Positions 23,847 through 32,708 of a stretch of DNA of 48,779 nt are shown one piece after another. The stretch spans positions 1 to 48,779 of the forward strand of contig DBYX01000002.1 in NCBI GenBank assembly GCA_002311665.1, in the 5' to 3' direction. The position numbers and the translations under genes were made by a program. This DNA comes from Lachnoclostridium sp. UBA1175. Its GTDB lineage: Bacteria > Bacillota > Clostridia > Lachnospirales > Lachnospiraceae. The stretch's first letter is position 1. Each line of letters opens with the position of its first letter. Under the pieces are notes generated by a model. The model was given only the letters and a program-made list of their open reading frames with translations, was not told the origin of the DNA and ran no database searches.

Positions 23847-25510
23847 ACTCTCACGCCGCCCTTTCCCGCTGCTTCCGACGATTCCGAACCGATGATGCCG
23901 TTATCCGAGGCAGCGCGCGCCGCCGCCGCTCCGACGAAACCGAGGAACAGAGGATGCGGCTTGTTCGGACGGCTCTTAAACTCCGGATGGTACTGCACAC
24001 CCACGTGGAACGGGCGCTCCGTGAGCTCCACGGTCTCGACGAGTCTTCCGTCGGGGGAGATGCCGCTTAGGACGAGCCCATTTTCCGCAAGCACTTCGCG
24101 GTAGTCGTTGTTCACCTCGTAGCGATGGCGGTGACGCTCGCTGATCTGCAGCGAACCGTAGCAGCGCTCCATCGTCGTCCCAGGCGTGATCACGCACGGA
24201 TACGCACCGAGGCGGAGCGTGCCGCCCTTGTCGACGTCCTCGCTCTGGCCGGGCATGAAATCGATGACCTTGTTCTTGCACTGCTCGTTGAACTCGCCGG
24301 AGTTTGCGTCCTTAATGCCCACGACATCGCGCGCGTACTCGATGACCGCGATCTGCATTCCGAGGCAGATGCCGAAGTACGGCACGTTATGCTCTCTTGC
24401 ATACTTCGCGGCGAGGATCATACCCTCGATACCGCGGCTGCCGAAGCCGCCCGGCACGAGGATGCCGTCCACATCGGCGAGCATCGAGTCCACGGTCTCC
24501 GACGTGATCTCCTCCGAGTCGATCCAGTGAATATCGATATGTACATTGTGTTGATATCCCGCGTGATGAAGCGCCTCCGCGACCGAGAGGTACGCGTCGT
24601 GAAGGCCGACGTATTTGCCGACCAGGCCGATCGACACGGTGTGGGAGCGGGATGCGTGGATCCGCTCCACCAGTGCCTGCCACTCCGCGAGATCCGGCGC
24701 GGGCGTCTCAAGCCCGAGCCCGCGGCACACAACATCCGAAAAATGCGACTTCTCCAGCATCAGCGGCGCCTCGTAAAGGTTCGGCAGCGTGACGTTCTCG
24801 ATGACGCAGTCCGTCTTCACGTTGCAGAACAGCGCGATCTTCTGGAAAATGCTCTCCTCCAGCGGTTCGTCCGCGCGGAGCACGATGATGTCGGGGTTGA
24901 TGCCCATCCCCTGCAGCTCCTTCACGGAGTGCTGCGTGGGCTTCGACTTGTGCTCCTCCGAGGCGTGCAGATACGGAACGAGGCACACGTGGATGAACAG
25001 GCTGTTCTCCCGTCCGACCTCTAAGGAGATCTGGCGCACGGCCTCGATGAACGGCTGCGACTCAATGTCACCGATCGTGCCGCCGATCTCGGTGATGACC
25101 ACGTCAGCCTCCGTCTTGCGCCCCACGCTGTACACGAACTCCTTGATCTCGTTCGTGATGTGCGGGATGACCTGGACCGTCGAACCGAGGTATTCGCCGC
25201 GGCGCTCCTTGTTCAGCACGTTCCAGTATACTTTTCCGGTTGTCAGGTTGGAGTACTTGTTCAGATCCTCATCGATGAACCGCTCGTAGTGTCCGAGGTC
25301 GAGATCGGTCTCCGCGCCGTCCTCGGTCACGTACACCTCACCGTGCTGGTACGGGCTCATCGTACCCGGGTCCACGTTGATGTAAGGGTCGAGTTTCTGC
25401 GCCGCGACCTTCAGTCCGCGCGCCTTCAGAAGCCGTCCGAGCGACGCCGCCGTGATTCCTTTTCCGAGTCCCGATACAACACCGCCGGTCACAAATACGT
25501 ATTTCGTCAT
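23843..25510 (-). CDS. pyrG: CTP synthase
   Basis: A 555-aa enzyme converting UTP to CTP with glutamine. The N-terminal synthase domain opens with KYVFVTGGVVSGLGKG and contains DPYINVDPGTMSP; the C-terminal class I amidotransferase has the nucleophile in FGICLGMQ and the HPEF motif. The start at 25510 follows AAAGGAG. It lies 14 nt after asnB and overlaps purF by 4 nt, so the three are one operon. The C-terminal tail is extended by a short Ala/Ser/Gly-rich stretch. Confidence 0.96.
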   Translation of the reverse strand: MTKYVFVTGGVVSGLGKGITAASLGRLLKARGLKVAAQKLDPYINVDPGTMSPYQHGEVYVTEDGAETDLDLGHYERFIDEDLNKYSNLTTGKVYWNVLNKERRGEYLGSTVQVIPHITNEIKEFVYSVGRKTEADVVITEIGGTIGDIESQPFIEAVRQISLEVGRENSLFIHVCLVPYLHASEEHKSKPTQHSVKELQGMGINPDIIVLRADEPLEESIFQKIALFCNVKTDCVIENVTLPNLYEAPLMLEKSHFSDVVCRGLGLETPAPDLAEWQALVERIHASRSHTVSIGLVGKYVGLHDAYLSVAEALHHAGYQHNVHIDIHWIDSEEITSETVDSMLADVDGILVPGGFGSRGIEGMILAAKYAREHNVPYFGICLGMQIAVIEYARDVVGIKDANSGEFNEQCKNKVIDFMPGQSEDVDKGGTLRLGAYPCVITPGTTMERCYGSLQISERHRHRYEVNNDYREVLAENGLVLSGISPDGRLVETVELTERPFHVGVQYHPEFKSRPNKPHPLFLGFVGAAAARAASDNGIIGSESSEAAGKGGVRV

Positions 25511-25524
25511 GCTACACTCCTTTC

Positions 25525-27108
25525 TCACTCACCGCTCGCACCGTAGTTCGACAACACGCGTGCCGAGGGGTCGTTCACGTTGCAGCCTTCCCACTCTTTG
25601 TTCGGCATCCAGAAGTCGACAACCATCTCCGCCTGTCCCGGGTAGAACGACTCGAAGATCTCGCGGTACAGGAGCGATTCCTTCGTGAACGGCTGTGCGA
25701 AGGAGTACTTCTTCCGCAGCTCCTCGAACTCCTCGTCCGTGTACTGCTTCTCCGCATACTCCTTGAGGTCGTCCACCATCGAGTGTCCGACCGCGTCGGA
25801 AAATGCGGCTTTCTCACGCCACAGGATCTCGTCCGGCAGATACCCGAGACCCTCGAACGCGTGGCGCAGCAGGTATTTGCCCTTGTTGTATACGTTCATC
25901 TTCTTCGCGGGATCGAGCTCCATCACGTACTGCACGAAATCGAGGTCGCCGAACGGAACGCGCGCCTCCAACGAGTTCACGGAGATGCAGCGGTCCGCGC
26001 GGAGCACATCGTACATATGAAGCTCGCTCACGCGCTTGACGGACTCCGCCTGGAACGCCTCCGCCGACGGCGCAAAATCGGTGTACTTGTAGCCGAAGAG
26101 CTCGTCCGAGATCTCTCCGGTCAGCAAAACGCGGATGTCGGTCGTCTCGTGGATGGCCTTGCACACGAGGTACATACCCATGCTCGCACGGATCGTCGTG
26201 ATATCGTACGTGCCGAGGAGTTTGATGACGTCCTTAAGCGACGAAAGCACCTCCTCCGGTGTCATAAACACTTCCGTGTGGTGGCTTCCGATGAACTCCG
26301 CCACCTGGCGGGCATACTTCAGGTCGATCGCATCCTTCTCCATACCGATGGCAAACGTCTCGATCGGCTTGTCGGACTCCCGCGCCGCGATAGCGCACAC
26401 AAGCGAGGAATCCAGTCCGCCCGAGAGAAGGAAACCGACCTTCGCATCGGCGACAAGACGCTTGCTGACGCCCTCAACCAGCTTCTCGCGGATCTTGCCG
26501 CAGGCGGTCTCGAGGTCATCCATGCATACGCTGCGCACAGCGGTGATATCACGGTAACAGCGGAACTCTCCGTTTTTATAGTAGTGTCCGGGCGGGAACG
26601 GGCGGACGTCCTTCACCAGGTCGATCAGGTTCTTCGCCTCGCTGGCGAACACGATCGTCCCCTCCTCGTCGTAACCGTAGTACAGCGGGCGGATTCCGAT
26701 CGGATCGCGCGCCGCAATGTACTCTCCGGTCTCTCCGTCGTAGAGAATGCACGCAAACTCCGCGTCGAGCATTGCGAACATGTCCGTGCCGTACTCGTGG
26801 TACAGCGGCAGAAGGACCTCGCAGTCGCTGTCGCTCCGGAACGTATAGCCCTTCGCGCGGAGCATCTCACGAAACTTCTCAAAGCCGTAGATCTCACCGT
26901 TGCACACGGCATAACAGCCGTTTGATTCAAACGGCTGCATTCCTTCCGGATGAAGTCCCATGATCGCCAGCCGGTGAAATCCGAGAATACCGTTGCCGGT
27001 CTCTACCACCCTGCTGTCGTCCGGGCCGCGGGATTTCGTTCTCCCGAACCCCGTCAAAAATCGTTCCATGGCAGCGGAGCTGCCGCAATATCCCATGATG
27101 GAGCACAT
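25525..27108 (-). CDS. asnB: Asparagine synthetase B (glutamine-hydrolysing)
   Basis: A 527-aa enzyme making asparagine from aspartate, ATP and glutamine. Cys2 after the initiator Met is the amidotransferase nucleophile (MCSIMGYCG), which fixes the start at 27108 with GGAGG upstream. The class II glutaminase domain occupies about 1-190 and the synthetase domain follows, with the ATP loop LLSGGLDSS. It heads the asnB-pyrG-purF unit; all three use glutamine as nitrogen donor. Confidence 0.95.
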   Translation of the reverse strand: MCSIMGYCGSSAAMERFLTGFGRTKSRGPDDSRVVETGNGILGFHRLAIMGLHPEGMQPFESNGCYAVCNGEIYGFEKFREMLRAKGYTFRSDSDCEVLLPLYHEYGTDMFAMLDAEFACILYDGETGEYIAARDPIGIRPLYYGYDEEGTIVFASEAKNLIDLVKDVRPFPPGHYYKNGEFRCYRDITAVRSVCMDDLETACGKIREKLVEGVSKRLVADAKVGFLLSGGLDSSLVCAIAARESDKPIETFAIGMEKDAIDLKYARQVAEFIGSHHTEVFMTPEEVLSSLKDVIKLLGTYDITTIRASMGMYLVCKAIHETTDIRVLLTGEISDELFGYKYTDFAPSAEAFQAESVKRVSELHMYDVLRADRCISVNSLEARVPFGDLDFVQYVMELDPAKKMNVYNKGKYLLRHAFEGLGYLPDEILWREKAAFSDAVGHSMVDDLKEYAEKQYTDEEFEELRKKYSFAQPFTKESLLYREIFESFYPGQAEMVVDFWMPNKEWEGCNVNDPSARVLSNYGASGE

Positions 27109-27156
27109 ACGCCTGTTTCCTCCGAAAAATGATGTTCGTTCGTTAATACCATTGTT

Positions 27157-27186
27157 GGGGAAGCGCTGTATCACAAGCGCTTCCCC
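27157..27186 (-). other. Perfect hairpin between amt-glnK and asnB
   Basis: An 11-bp perfect inverted repeat (GGGGAAGCGCT/AGCGCTTCCCC, 8-nt loop) lies in the 144-nt gap between the Amt-PII gene and asnB. No T-run follows on either strand, so it is not a standard terminator; it may be an RNA stabilising or processing element or a protein site. Confidence 0.6.
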
Positions 27187-27252
27187 ACAGTGAATTCCTA
27201 CATTTGCCGTCCGATCCTCGGGAACAACTCCCGCAGGCCCCGGACCTTCCTA

Positions 27253-29031
27253 TTACTCAACATCCTGCAATGCGTCGTAACCTTCCTCACCGGTGCGGAC
27301 CTTGACAACATTTTCCACATCGTACACGAAGATCTTGCCGTCGCCGATATGTCCGGTGTACAGGACTTTCTTCGCCGTCTCGATGACGCTTCTTACAGGA
27401 ACCTTGCTGACAACAATGTCAACCTGGATCTTCGGCAACAGCGTTGCCTCAACCGGAACACCACGGTAATACTCCGGAGTACCCTTCTGCGCACCGCAGC
27501 CGAGCACGTGGGAGACGGTCATACCCGTGATACCGAGATCCATCATTGCGTTCTTCAGGCTCTCCAGGCGAGTCTCCTTGCACACGATCTCGATCTTCGT
27601 GAACTTCGGCGAACCGTCGTCGAACGTCGGAACCTTGTGAACCGGGATTGCTTCCGCTACCGGCGTGTCGCCTGCGACAACCACGGGAGCCGCCGCTGCT
27701 GCTTCCCCTGCGAAGGAAAGCAAACCGTAGTCGATGCTGCCGACTGCGGGAACGAAATCCGCATATGCGTTCAGCAGACCGTGTTCGGTGCTGTCCAGAC
27801 CGCGGATCTCCTCCTCCGCCGAAACACGGAGGCCGATGGTCTTCTTGATGATCATAAAGGTGATCAGCATCGTCACTGTCGTCCACGCGAGGATGGCGAC
27901 AATACCGAGCGACTGAACGCCTAAAAGCTTGGGACTACCTGTGTAGAACAGGCCTTCCAATCCGGCGGGAGCCTTCGGGTTTGCCAGCAGACCGACTGCA
28001 AGCGTGCCCCAGACACCGTTTGCAAAATGAACACCTACGGCACCGACCGGATCGTCGATATGAAGCTTCAGGTCAAGGAACTCAACTACCACAACTACCA
28101 GGATACCGGACACAACACCGACGATCACGGAGCCGAACGCATCGAGTGCGTCACAGCCTGCGGTGATACCGACAAGGCCGGCCAGCGAGCCGTTCAGACA
28201 CATCGAGACATCGGGCTTACCGTTCTTGATCCAGGTGTACAGCATCGTCACTACCGTGGCAACCGCCGGAGCGATCGTCGTGGTGACAAAGATGGATGCC
28301 AGGGAGTTCCGGTCCCACGCGGCTGCGCCGTTGAAGCCGTACCAGCCAAACCAGAGGATGAAGCAACCCAGAGCGCCGAGCGTGATCGCGTGGCCCGGGA
28401 TCGCGTTGACCTTCTTAACCTTGCCCTTCTCGTCACGAACGTATTTGCCGAGGCGGGGACCTACGAGGATCGCACCGATCAATGCGGTGATACCGCCTAC
28501 CGAGTGGATCGCTGCGGAACCTGCGAAATCGTGGAAGCCCATCTTCACGAGCCAGCCCTGCGAGTTCCACACCCAGCCCGCCTCAACGGGATACACGAAC
28601 AGGGAGATCACACCCGAGTAAATGCAGTACGAGATAAACTTGGTGCGCTCTGCCATAGCGCCCGATACGATCGTGGCTGCCGTTGCGCAGAACACAAGGT
28701 TGAATACGAACACAGGCGCGTTGCCGGCCTTCAGGAATCCGCCGAAATCCGTGAGGATCTGAAGGTTCGGAACTCCGATAAATCCGCATACATAGTCTTC
28801 CGCGCACATCAGGCTGAAACCGAGGAGAACAAACACAACGGTGCCGATGCAGAAGTCCATGAGGTTCTTCATGATGATGTTGCCCGCATTTTTCGCGCGG
28901 GTAAAACCGGTCTCCACCATGGCAAACCCGGCTTGCATAAAGAACACGAGTGCGGCGCCGATCAAAAACCAGATGGCAAACACTTCACCGCTGACGGTCT
29001 CTTCCAAGATCTTGGTCAATTCTTCTGACAT
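27253..29031 (-). CDS. Ammonium transporter fused to a PII signal protein
   Basis: A 592-aa fusion. Residues about 1-410 are an Amt/MEP/Rh channel with about eleven hydrophobic helices and family motifs such as FMQAGFAMVETG, GAMAERT and the conserved His region AGSAAIHSVGG. After an Ala/Val-rich linker (about 440-480) comes a complete PII (GlnK/GlnB) domain at about 485-592 with the T-loop at about 510-535. In place of Tyr51, which is uridylylated in enteric PII, the aligned residue is Val. The usual separate amtB-glnK pair gates ammonium entry by PII binding; here the gate is tethered. The start is ATG 29031 with AAAGGAAG upstream. It lies between glnN and asnB. Confidence 0.93.
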   Translation of the reverse strand: MSEELTKILEETVSGEVFAIWFLIGAALVFFMQAGFAMVETGFTRAKNAGNIIMKNLMDFCIGTVVFVLLGFSLMCAEDYVCGFIGVPNLQILTDFGGFLKAGNAPVFVFNLVFCATAATIVSGAMAERTKFISYCIYSGVISLFVYPVEAGWVWNSQGWLVKMGFHDFAGSAAIHSVGGITALIGAILVGPRLGKYVRDEKGKVKKVNAIPGHAITLGALGCFILWFGWYGFNGAAAWDRNSLASIFVTTTIAPAVATVVTMLYTWIKNGKPDVSMCLNGSLAGLVGITAGCDALDAFGSVIVGVVSGILVVVVVEFLDLKLHIDDPVGAVGVHFANGVWGTLAVGLLANPKAPAGLEGLFYTGSPKLLGVQSLGIVAILAWTTVTMLITFMIIKKTIGLRVSAEEEIRGLDSTEHGLLNAYADFVPAVGSIDYGLLSFAGEAAAAAPVVVAGDTPVAEAIPVHKVPTFDDGSPKFTKIEIVCKETRLESLKNAMMDLGITGMTVSHVLGCGAQKGTPEYYRGVPVEATLLPKIQVDIVVSKVPVRSVIETAKKVLYTGHIGDGKIFVYDVENVVKVRTGEEGYDALQDVE

Positions 29032-29098
29032 ACTGTCCACTTCCTTTGCTGTTTATTCCCCGATCATTATATAGTTCTCTCCTTGTTACCCTGCGGCC

Positions 29099-29123
29099 GC
29101 CGGAGCGCCGGAAGCACTCCGGC
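29099..29123 (-). other. Hairpin between glnN and amt-glnK
   Basis: GCCGGAGTGC pairs with GCGCTCCGGC (one G-U) around a 5-nt loop in the 131-nt gap. No T-run follows, so read-through from glnN into the transporter gene is plausible. No promoter is obvious in this gap. Confidence 0.5.
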
Positions 29124-29162
29124 ATTCGCAGAGCGTTGGATTGAAATGAAAGTAATAGATGG

Positions 29163-31259
29163 CTATTTTACTCCGAACAGAAGCTCGCCGTAGGTCGGGA
29201 ACGGCCAGTAGCTGCGGGCCGTGATGACCTCCGCCTGGTCGCACGGGATGCGGAGCTCGGTCATCTTCGGAAGCAGAAGGTCTCTCACCTTCTCGGACTC
29301 CTCGAAGATATCCTTCGCCTCGCCGACCGCCAGGATGGCTTCCGACAGGGCGTCCGTGCGAATGCTGATCGCATCCGTCAGGGACGAAAGTTTCTTCACG
29401 AGATCGCTCTCGTAACCGCAGCAGAGATCCGGAACAACCGCCTTCTTGGCAGCCGCTGCCTTGGCCACGTGGCAGGCGTACGACTCGATCGCCGGAGCGA
29501 TCAGCGTGCGTGCCATATCGACCATCGTGTTCGCCTCGATGATCACGCTCTTGCAGTAGTTCTCGAGCATGATATCAGTGCGGGAGCGAAGCTCCTCCTC
29601 GGAAAATACGCCGAGTCCGGTGAGCATCGTCACGTTCTTCTCATCCAGCAGGTGCGGCATGCAGTCCGCCGTCGTGCGGTAGTTGAGAAGGCCTCTCTTC
29701 TCGGTCGCTTCCTTGATCCACGCATCGTCGTAACCGTTGCCGTTGAAGATGATGCGCTTGTGATCGCGGATCGTCTTGCGGATCATCTCATGCAGCGCCG
29801 TCTCGAAGTCCTCAGCCTTCTCAAGGCGGTCTGCGTAGATGCGAAGGCTCTCAGCCACAGCTGCGTTCAGCATGATGTTCGCGCAGGCGATGCTGTTGGA
29901 GGAACCGAGCATACGGAACTCGAACTTGTTGCCGGTGAATGCGAACGGCGACGTACGGTTGCGGTCGGTCGTGTCGCGGTTGAACTTCGGAAGGACATCC
30001 ACGCCGAGGCGCATCTCCTTCTTCTCCGTTCCCGCGTAAGGCGTATCGTTCTCGATCGCCTCCATAACGGCGTTGAGCTCGTCTCCTAAGAAGATCGAGA
30101 TGACTGCCGGCGGCGCCTCGTTCGCGCCGAGACGGTGATCGTTGCCTGCGGTAGCTACCGAGAGACGGAGCAGATCCTGGTAATCGTCAACCGCCTTGAT
30201 GACAGCGCACAGGAACAACAGGAACTGTGCATTTTCGTAAGGCGTCTCGCCGGGGGAGAGAAGGTTCTGTCCGCGGTCCGTCGCGATCGACCAGTTGTTG
30301 TGCTTGCCGGAGCCGTTGACTCCTGCGAACGGCTTCTCGTGAAGCAGGCACACAAGCCCGTGCTTGGCGGCAACCTTCTGCATGATCTCCATCGTCAACT
30401 GGTTGTGATCGGTTGCGATGTTGGTCGTCGAGTAGATCGGTGCAAGCTCGTGCTGCGCCGGAGCCACCTCGTTGTGCTCCGTCTTGGCAAGGATGCCGAG
30501 CTTCCAGAGCTCATCGTTGAGATCCTCCATAAATGCGGCAACTCTGGGCTTGATCACACCGAAGTAATGATCATCCATCTCCTGTCCCTTCGGAGGCTTT
30601 GCGCCGAAGAGCGTGCGGCCGGTGAAACACAGGTCGGGACGCTTGTCAAACATTTCCTTCGTAACAAGGAAGTACTCCTGCTCCGGTCCGACCGAGGAGA
30701 CAACCCGCTTCGCGGTCTTGTTTCCGAAGAGTTTCAGGATGCGGAGTGCCTGCTTGCTCAACACTTCCATCGAACGAAGAAGAGGTGTCTTCTTGTCGAG
30801 TGCAGGTCCGCCGTACGAGCAGAACGCGGTCGGGATGCAGAGCGTCTTTCCTTTGATAAATGCGTAGGAGGTAGGATCCCATGCGGTGTAGCCTCTCGCC
30901 TCGAACGTAGCGCGAAGACCGCCGCTCGGGAACGAGGATGCATCCGGCTCGCCCTTGATGAGTTCCTTGCCGGAGAACTCCATGATCACGCTTCCGTCCG
31001 GAGCCGGGCTGATGAAGCTGTCATGCTTCTCCGCGGTGATACCCGTGAGCGGCTGGAACCAGTGTGTAAAATGCGTTGCACCCTTCTCCACTGCCCAATT
31101 CTTCATCGCCTCCGCCACCGCATTGGCAACGCTGATATCGAGCTCCTTGCCCTCGTCGATCGTCTTGCGAAGAGAACGATACACATCCGCCGAAAGATTG
31201 GCGCGCATCACTCTGTCGTCAAAAACCATGCTTCCGAAGTAATCCGATACTGTTTTCAT
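29163..31259 (-). CDS. glnN: Glutamine synthetase type III
   Basis: A 698-aa cytoplasmic enzyme joining ammonia to glutamate with ATP. The length and motifs KTEHNEVAPAQHELAP, NNWSIATD and GANEAPPAVIS are characteristic of GSIII (GlnN), a dodecamer unrelated in length to the about 440-aa GlnA. A type I-like glutamine synthetase lies 7.5 kb away (38706-39920). AAGGAGG precedes the start. The leader carries a consensus promoter and an attenuator-like pair of competing hairpins (31286-31446). Confidence 0.96.
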   Translation of the reverse strand: MKTVSDYFGSMVFDDRVMRANLSADVYRSLRKTIDEGKELDISVANAVAEAMKNWAVEKGATHFTHWFQPLTGITAEKHDSFISPAPDGSVIMEFSGKELIKGEPDASSFPSGGLRATFEARGYTAWDPTSYAFIKGKTLCIPTAFCSYGGPALDKKTPLLRSMEVLSKQALRILKLFGNKTAKRVVSSVGPEQEYFLVTKEMFDKRPDLCFTGRTLFGAKPPKGQEMDDHYFGVIKPRVAAFMEDLNDELWKLGILAKTEHNEVAPAQHELAPIYSTTNIATDHNQLTMEIMQKVAAKHGLVCLLHEKPFAGVNGSGKHNNWSIATDRGQNLLSPGETPYENAQFLLFLCAVIKAVDDYQDLLRLSVATAGNDHRLGANEAPPAVISIFLGDELNAVMEAIENDTPYAGTEKKEMRLGVDVLPKFNRDTTDRNRTSPFAFTGNKFEFRMLGSSNSIACANIMLNAAVAESLRIYADRLEKAEDFETALHEMIRKTIRDHKRIIFNGNGYDDAWIKEATEKRGLLNYRTTADCMPHLLDEKNVTMLTGLGVFSEEELRSRTDIMLENYCKSVIIEANTMVDMARTLIAPAIESYACHVAKAAAAKKAVVPDLCCGYESDLVKKLSSLTDAISIRTDALSEAILAVGEAKDIFEESEKVRDLLLPKMTELRIPCDQAEVITARSYWPFPTYGELLFGVK

Positions 31260-31285
31260 GTTGTCCTCCTTGTGAGATCACTGAA

Positions 31286-31446
31286 GGGCAAAGGGTCTTC
31301 CGCTGTAAACTACGGAAAGACGCCTTTGCCCTTCGCTTTTATTTTCTTATAAAATTGTTGTACCCCGTAATCCGGCGGGGCCGTTTCACCTTTCGGTGAA
31401 AAAGAAAAAGCGTCTCTGAGTCCGAAAACTCAAAGACGCCATTGCC
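31286..31446 (-). promoter_or_regulatory. glnN leader with immediate terminator and competing hairpin
   Basis: On the minus strand transcription should begin near 31452. About 12 nt later a terminator stem (31410-31439, UUCG tetraloop) is followed by a T-rich run (31398-31409). Next come a hairpin TTTCACC/GGTGAAA with a GAAA loop (31384-31401) and a large hairpin (31286-31331) just before the ribosome binding site. The first arm (31432-31446) and the 5' arm of the large hairpin (31316-31330) are 14/15 identical direct repeats. So the 3' arm of the large hairpin could instead pair with the first arm and break the terminator. The trigger is unknown. Confidence 0.65.
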
Positions 31447-31458
31447 TTTATGTGCCGG

Positions 31459-31487
31459 ATTATACACCCGTGTTTTTGGGTTGTCAA
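31459..31487 (-). promoter_or_regulatory. glnN promoter
   Basis: On the minus strand -35 TTGACA (31482-31487) and -10 TATAAT (31459-31464) are 17 nt apart, both perfect consensus. Upstream sequence GTCGGAAAA then TGAAAAAT resembles that of the glt promoter. Confidence 0.85.
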
Positions 31488-31555
31488 CCCCTATTTTTCA
31501 AAAATTTTCCGACGGGTTTTTCACAAGGTTTCCGCCGCATCCGCCTTCTTCAGCT

Positions 31556-31834
31556 TCACTGTCCGGAGGCGGCGAATGCCTTCTTCCGCAGTTCATCGAT
31601 CGGCTTTCGGTTGTCGGGAAACCAGTGGATTGAGGTCCGGATCGTCCCGATCCCCCCCGCCGGTTGACCGTATTCATCCGTGAGAACACCCTTCCATTGG
31701 ATATACTTATACATGACCGCAGAATAGACCTTGGAGCCGCCGTCCTCCAGGATGTCTGTCCGGTACGGCACAAACAATACGAGCAGCAACAGTACCGCTG
31801 CCGCAATGATTACGATCCGTCTCTTCTTCATCAT
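31556..31834 (-). CDS. Small membrane-anchored protein of unknown function
   Basis: A 92-aa protein (91 from the next ATG) with a basic N-terminus MMKKRR and one hydrophobic helix at about 7-24, then an extracytoplasmic domain beginning VPYRTDILEDGG. The pattern 'YxTxxLxDGGxxxY..Y.YxxWK' recurs in small Firmicutes proteins of unknown role. It starts 7 nt after the putative anti-sigma gene stop with AAGGAG, so it belongs to the sigma operon. I cannot assign a function. Confidence 0.65.
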   Translation of the reverse strand: MMKKRRIVIIAAAVLLLLVLFVPYRTDILEDGGSKVYSAVMYKYIQWKGVLTDEYGQPAGGIGTIRTSIHWFPDNRKPIDELRKKAFAASGQ

Positions 31835-31841
31835 ACTCTCC

Positions 31842-32708
31842 TTAATTCGCGTTGCTCCAGCGATCAAAGGCATCGAAGTAATCGATCACCTCCTGCAGCG
31901 TCATCCCGTCGGACAGTTTCCCGGCCGGCAGATACCTGTCTTTTTCCCTGACCTTTCCGCCCAGGGCGAGAGTGTCCGCGTAACCCTGCAGATAATCATT
32001 CATAACCTGAATCGCCCCAAAGGAATAACTGTCAAGCGTATCGATCCGGATTTTTCCGCCTGCGAAGGGCAGGTATTCCGCACCTCCGCGAACATCGGAG
32101 CCCGGCAGAAAAACTCTTATATCACCGTCGTCACAAAAGATTTCCGTTGTTTCCACCCGGATCATTACCATATCATAGCCGGAGAATTCCGCTGCCAGAT
32201 CCGAGGGAACATAAATTGCGGTAATCTTGCCGTATTTCGCCTGATAAGCGTATTGCTCGGTGCATTCCACTTTGACATATTCGATTCCGTATTCCAACTG
32301 CAAGGACTCCTCCGTCAACCTCAGATCCGATAGGATCGCATACGGAGTACCGACCTTGCTGTCCACAAGCGGAGGTTCTATCGGAATAACGGTTACGGAT
32401 TCCGATGGCGGACCGGCGGTTGAGACAGGAGTATGATCGACGGTCACCCCCTCCCCGGGCGGTGCCTTCCGAAGGGCCCGGTACGCAAGTGTCCCGCACA
32501 ACGCCAGACAGATCACAGCCGCAAATACCCCGGCCATAACTCTCACACTGAGTCTTTCCCTTATCGTAACCCACAATGATTTCTTTTCATCCGCTGCCCC
32601 CGCAGCTTCCTCCGTTTTCACCCCTTCTTGCGCGGCACCGCCGTCCGCAAGCCGGATAAACCGCTCATCGACATCGCCGATCGCGGCTAACAGATCATAT
32701 TCCGTCAT
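31842..32708 (-). CDS. Putative membrane-anchored anti-sigma factor
   Basis: A 288-aa protein. Residues 1-50 are cytoplasmic and begin MTEYDLLAAIGDVDERFI, like the short N-terminal segments of clostridial anti-sigma-like proteins. A single hydrophobic helix follows (about 55-75), then a Pro/Thr-rich stretch and an extracytoplasmic domain of about 180 residues rich in Tyr, Asp and Val. It overlaps the sigma gene by 4 nt. Position and topology suggest it holds the sigma factor inactive until an outside signal arrives. No zinc-binding HxxxCxxC motif is present, so it would be a non-classical anti-sigma. Confidence 0.6.
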   Translation of the reverse strand: MTEYDLLAAIGDVDERFIRLADGGAAQEGVKTEEAAGAADEKKSLWVTIRERLSVRVMAGVFAAVICLALCGTLAYRALRKAPPGEGVTVDHTPVSTAGPPSESVTVIPIEPPLVDSKVGTPYAILSDLRLTEESLQLEYGIEYVKVECTEQYAYQAKYGKITAIYVPSDLAAEFSGYDMVMIRVETTEIFCDDGDIRVFLPGSDVRGGAEYLPFAGGKIRIDTLDSYSFGAIQVMNDYLQGYADTLALGGKVREKDRYLPAGKLSDGMTLQEVIDYFDAFDRWSNAN

